From JACQAI01 sp035507915 (GTDB lineage: Bacteria; Pseudomonadota; Alphaproteobacteria; Elsterales; Elsteraceae), in assembly GCA_035507915.1 (NCBI GenBank), contig DATJNS010000291.1, positions 1 to 22,140 on the forward strand: a stretch of DNA of 22,140 bases, written 5' to 3'. The position numbers were made by a program, and so were the translations under genes. How positions within the stretch are numbered: position 1 is the stretch's first letter; each line of letters opens with the position of its first letter. The notes under the pieces are model-generated. The model was not told where the DNA came from. It made no database searches and saw nothing but the letters and a program-made list of their open reading frames with translations. Of the stretch, positions 22,004-22,140 are shown in pieces.

Positions 22004-22140
22004 GGGGCGGCGGTCTCGAACGGCGCGAGCAGGGCGTCGAGCTCGCTCAACTGTGCCGCCCGGCGCTCCGCCTGGACGGCGAGCACTTGCGCGGCGTCCT
22101 CGGGCGACCACGATGGCCGCGGCGCTACCAGGTTCAGGCG
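22000..22140 (-). CDS. C-terminal fragment of an unidentified leftward gene
   Basis: The last 46 codons of a reading frame enter from the right edge and end at TAG (22000-22002). The visible peptide starts RLNLVAPRPSWSPEDAA and continues with an amphipathic, Ala/Glu/Arg/Leu-rich helix to LLAPFETAAP. The composition looks like real protein and the frame fills a stretch with no other candidate, but 46 residues are too few to name a family. It is convergent with the methyltransferase, their stop codons overlapping by 2 nt. Confidence 0.45.
   Translation of the reverse strand, partial: RLNLVAPRPSWSPEDAAQVLAVQAERRAAQLSELDALLAPFETAAP

Noticed and set aside
1..22140. tRNA, rRNA, CRISPR array, insertion sequence or prophage
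   Set aside because: I looked for tRNA-like cloverleaf ends, regularly spaced repeats, transposase or integrase proteins and terminal inverted repeats and saw none.

Overview
The window is about 22 kb of very GC-rich, densely coding chromosome. Gene content and order (RsmE-GshA, TldD divergent from a ctaC-ctaD-ctaB-coxF-ctaG-ctaE-surf1 cluster, then thrC-M16 peptidase-GNAT) point to an alphaproteobacterium, probably a Rhodospirillales-like lineage. That placement rests on gene order and protein character; no rRNA or tRNA gene is present to confirm it. I see no insertion sequence, prophage, CRISPR array or tRNA. This is mostly core chromosome, not an accessory island.

Left part (1-5256): the first 31 codons of ubiA run leftward off the edge. 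rsmE (16S rRNA methyltransferase) and gshA (glutamate-cysteine ligase) run rightward. A short intergenic stretch rich in direct and inverted repeats separates gshA from a leftward pair: a 154-aa protein of unknown function followed by a small soluble HisKA_2-type histidine kinase whose G1 ATP-binding box is degenerate. Further right, also leftward, is tldD, a maturation metalloprotease. It is divergent from the oxidase cluster across a 309-bp region with a convincing promoter facing each way.

Central part (5566-16262): an aa3-type cytochrome c oxidase operon with structural subunits II, I and III (ctaC, ctaD, ctaE), heme O synthase (ctaB), a 48-aa CoxF-like protein, the CuB chaperone (ctaG/Cox11) and the assembly factor SURF1. 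A perfect 11-bp stem closed by a GCGA tetraloop sits between ctaE and surf1. surf1, an M32 carboxypeptidase, thrC and an M16 peptidase follow with 1-4 nt stop/start overlaps, so they are probably translationally coupled. A RimJ/RimL-like acetyltransferase comes after. Redox-centre, D-channel and K-channel residues of the oxidase are present. However, both acidic ligands of the non-redox Mg/Mn site are replaced by their amides: Asp to Asn in subunit I and Glu to Gln in subunit II. This matched change is the most interesting observation in the window.

Right part (16263-22140): yqgE (leftward) is divergent from a ScsB/DsbD-like thiol-disulfide reductase. A peroxiredoxin with its own promoter and a strong stem-loop behind it comes next. 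Then come a polytopic GT-C-type glycosyltransferase and a small SAM-dependent methyltransferase, likely a cell-surface glycan pair. The last bases hold the probable C-terminal end of a leftward gene whose stop codon overlaps that of the methyltransferase.
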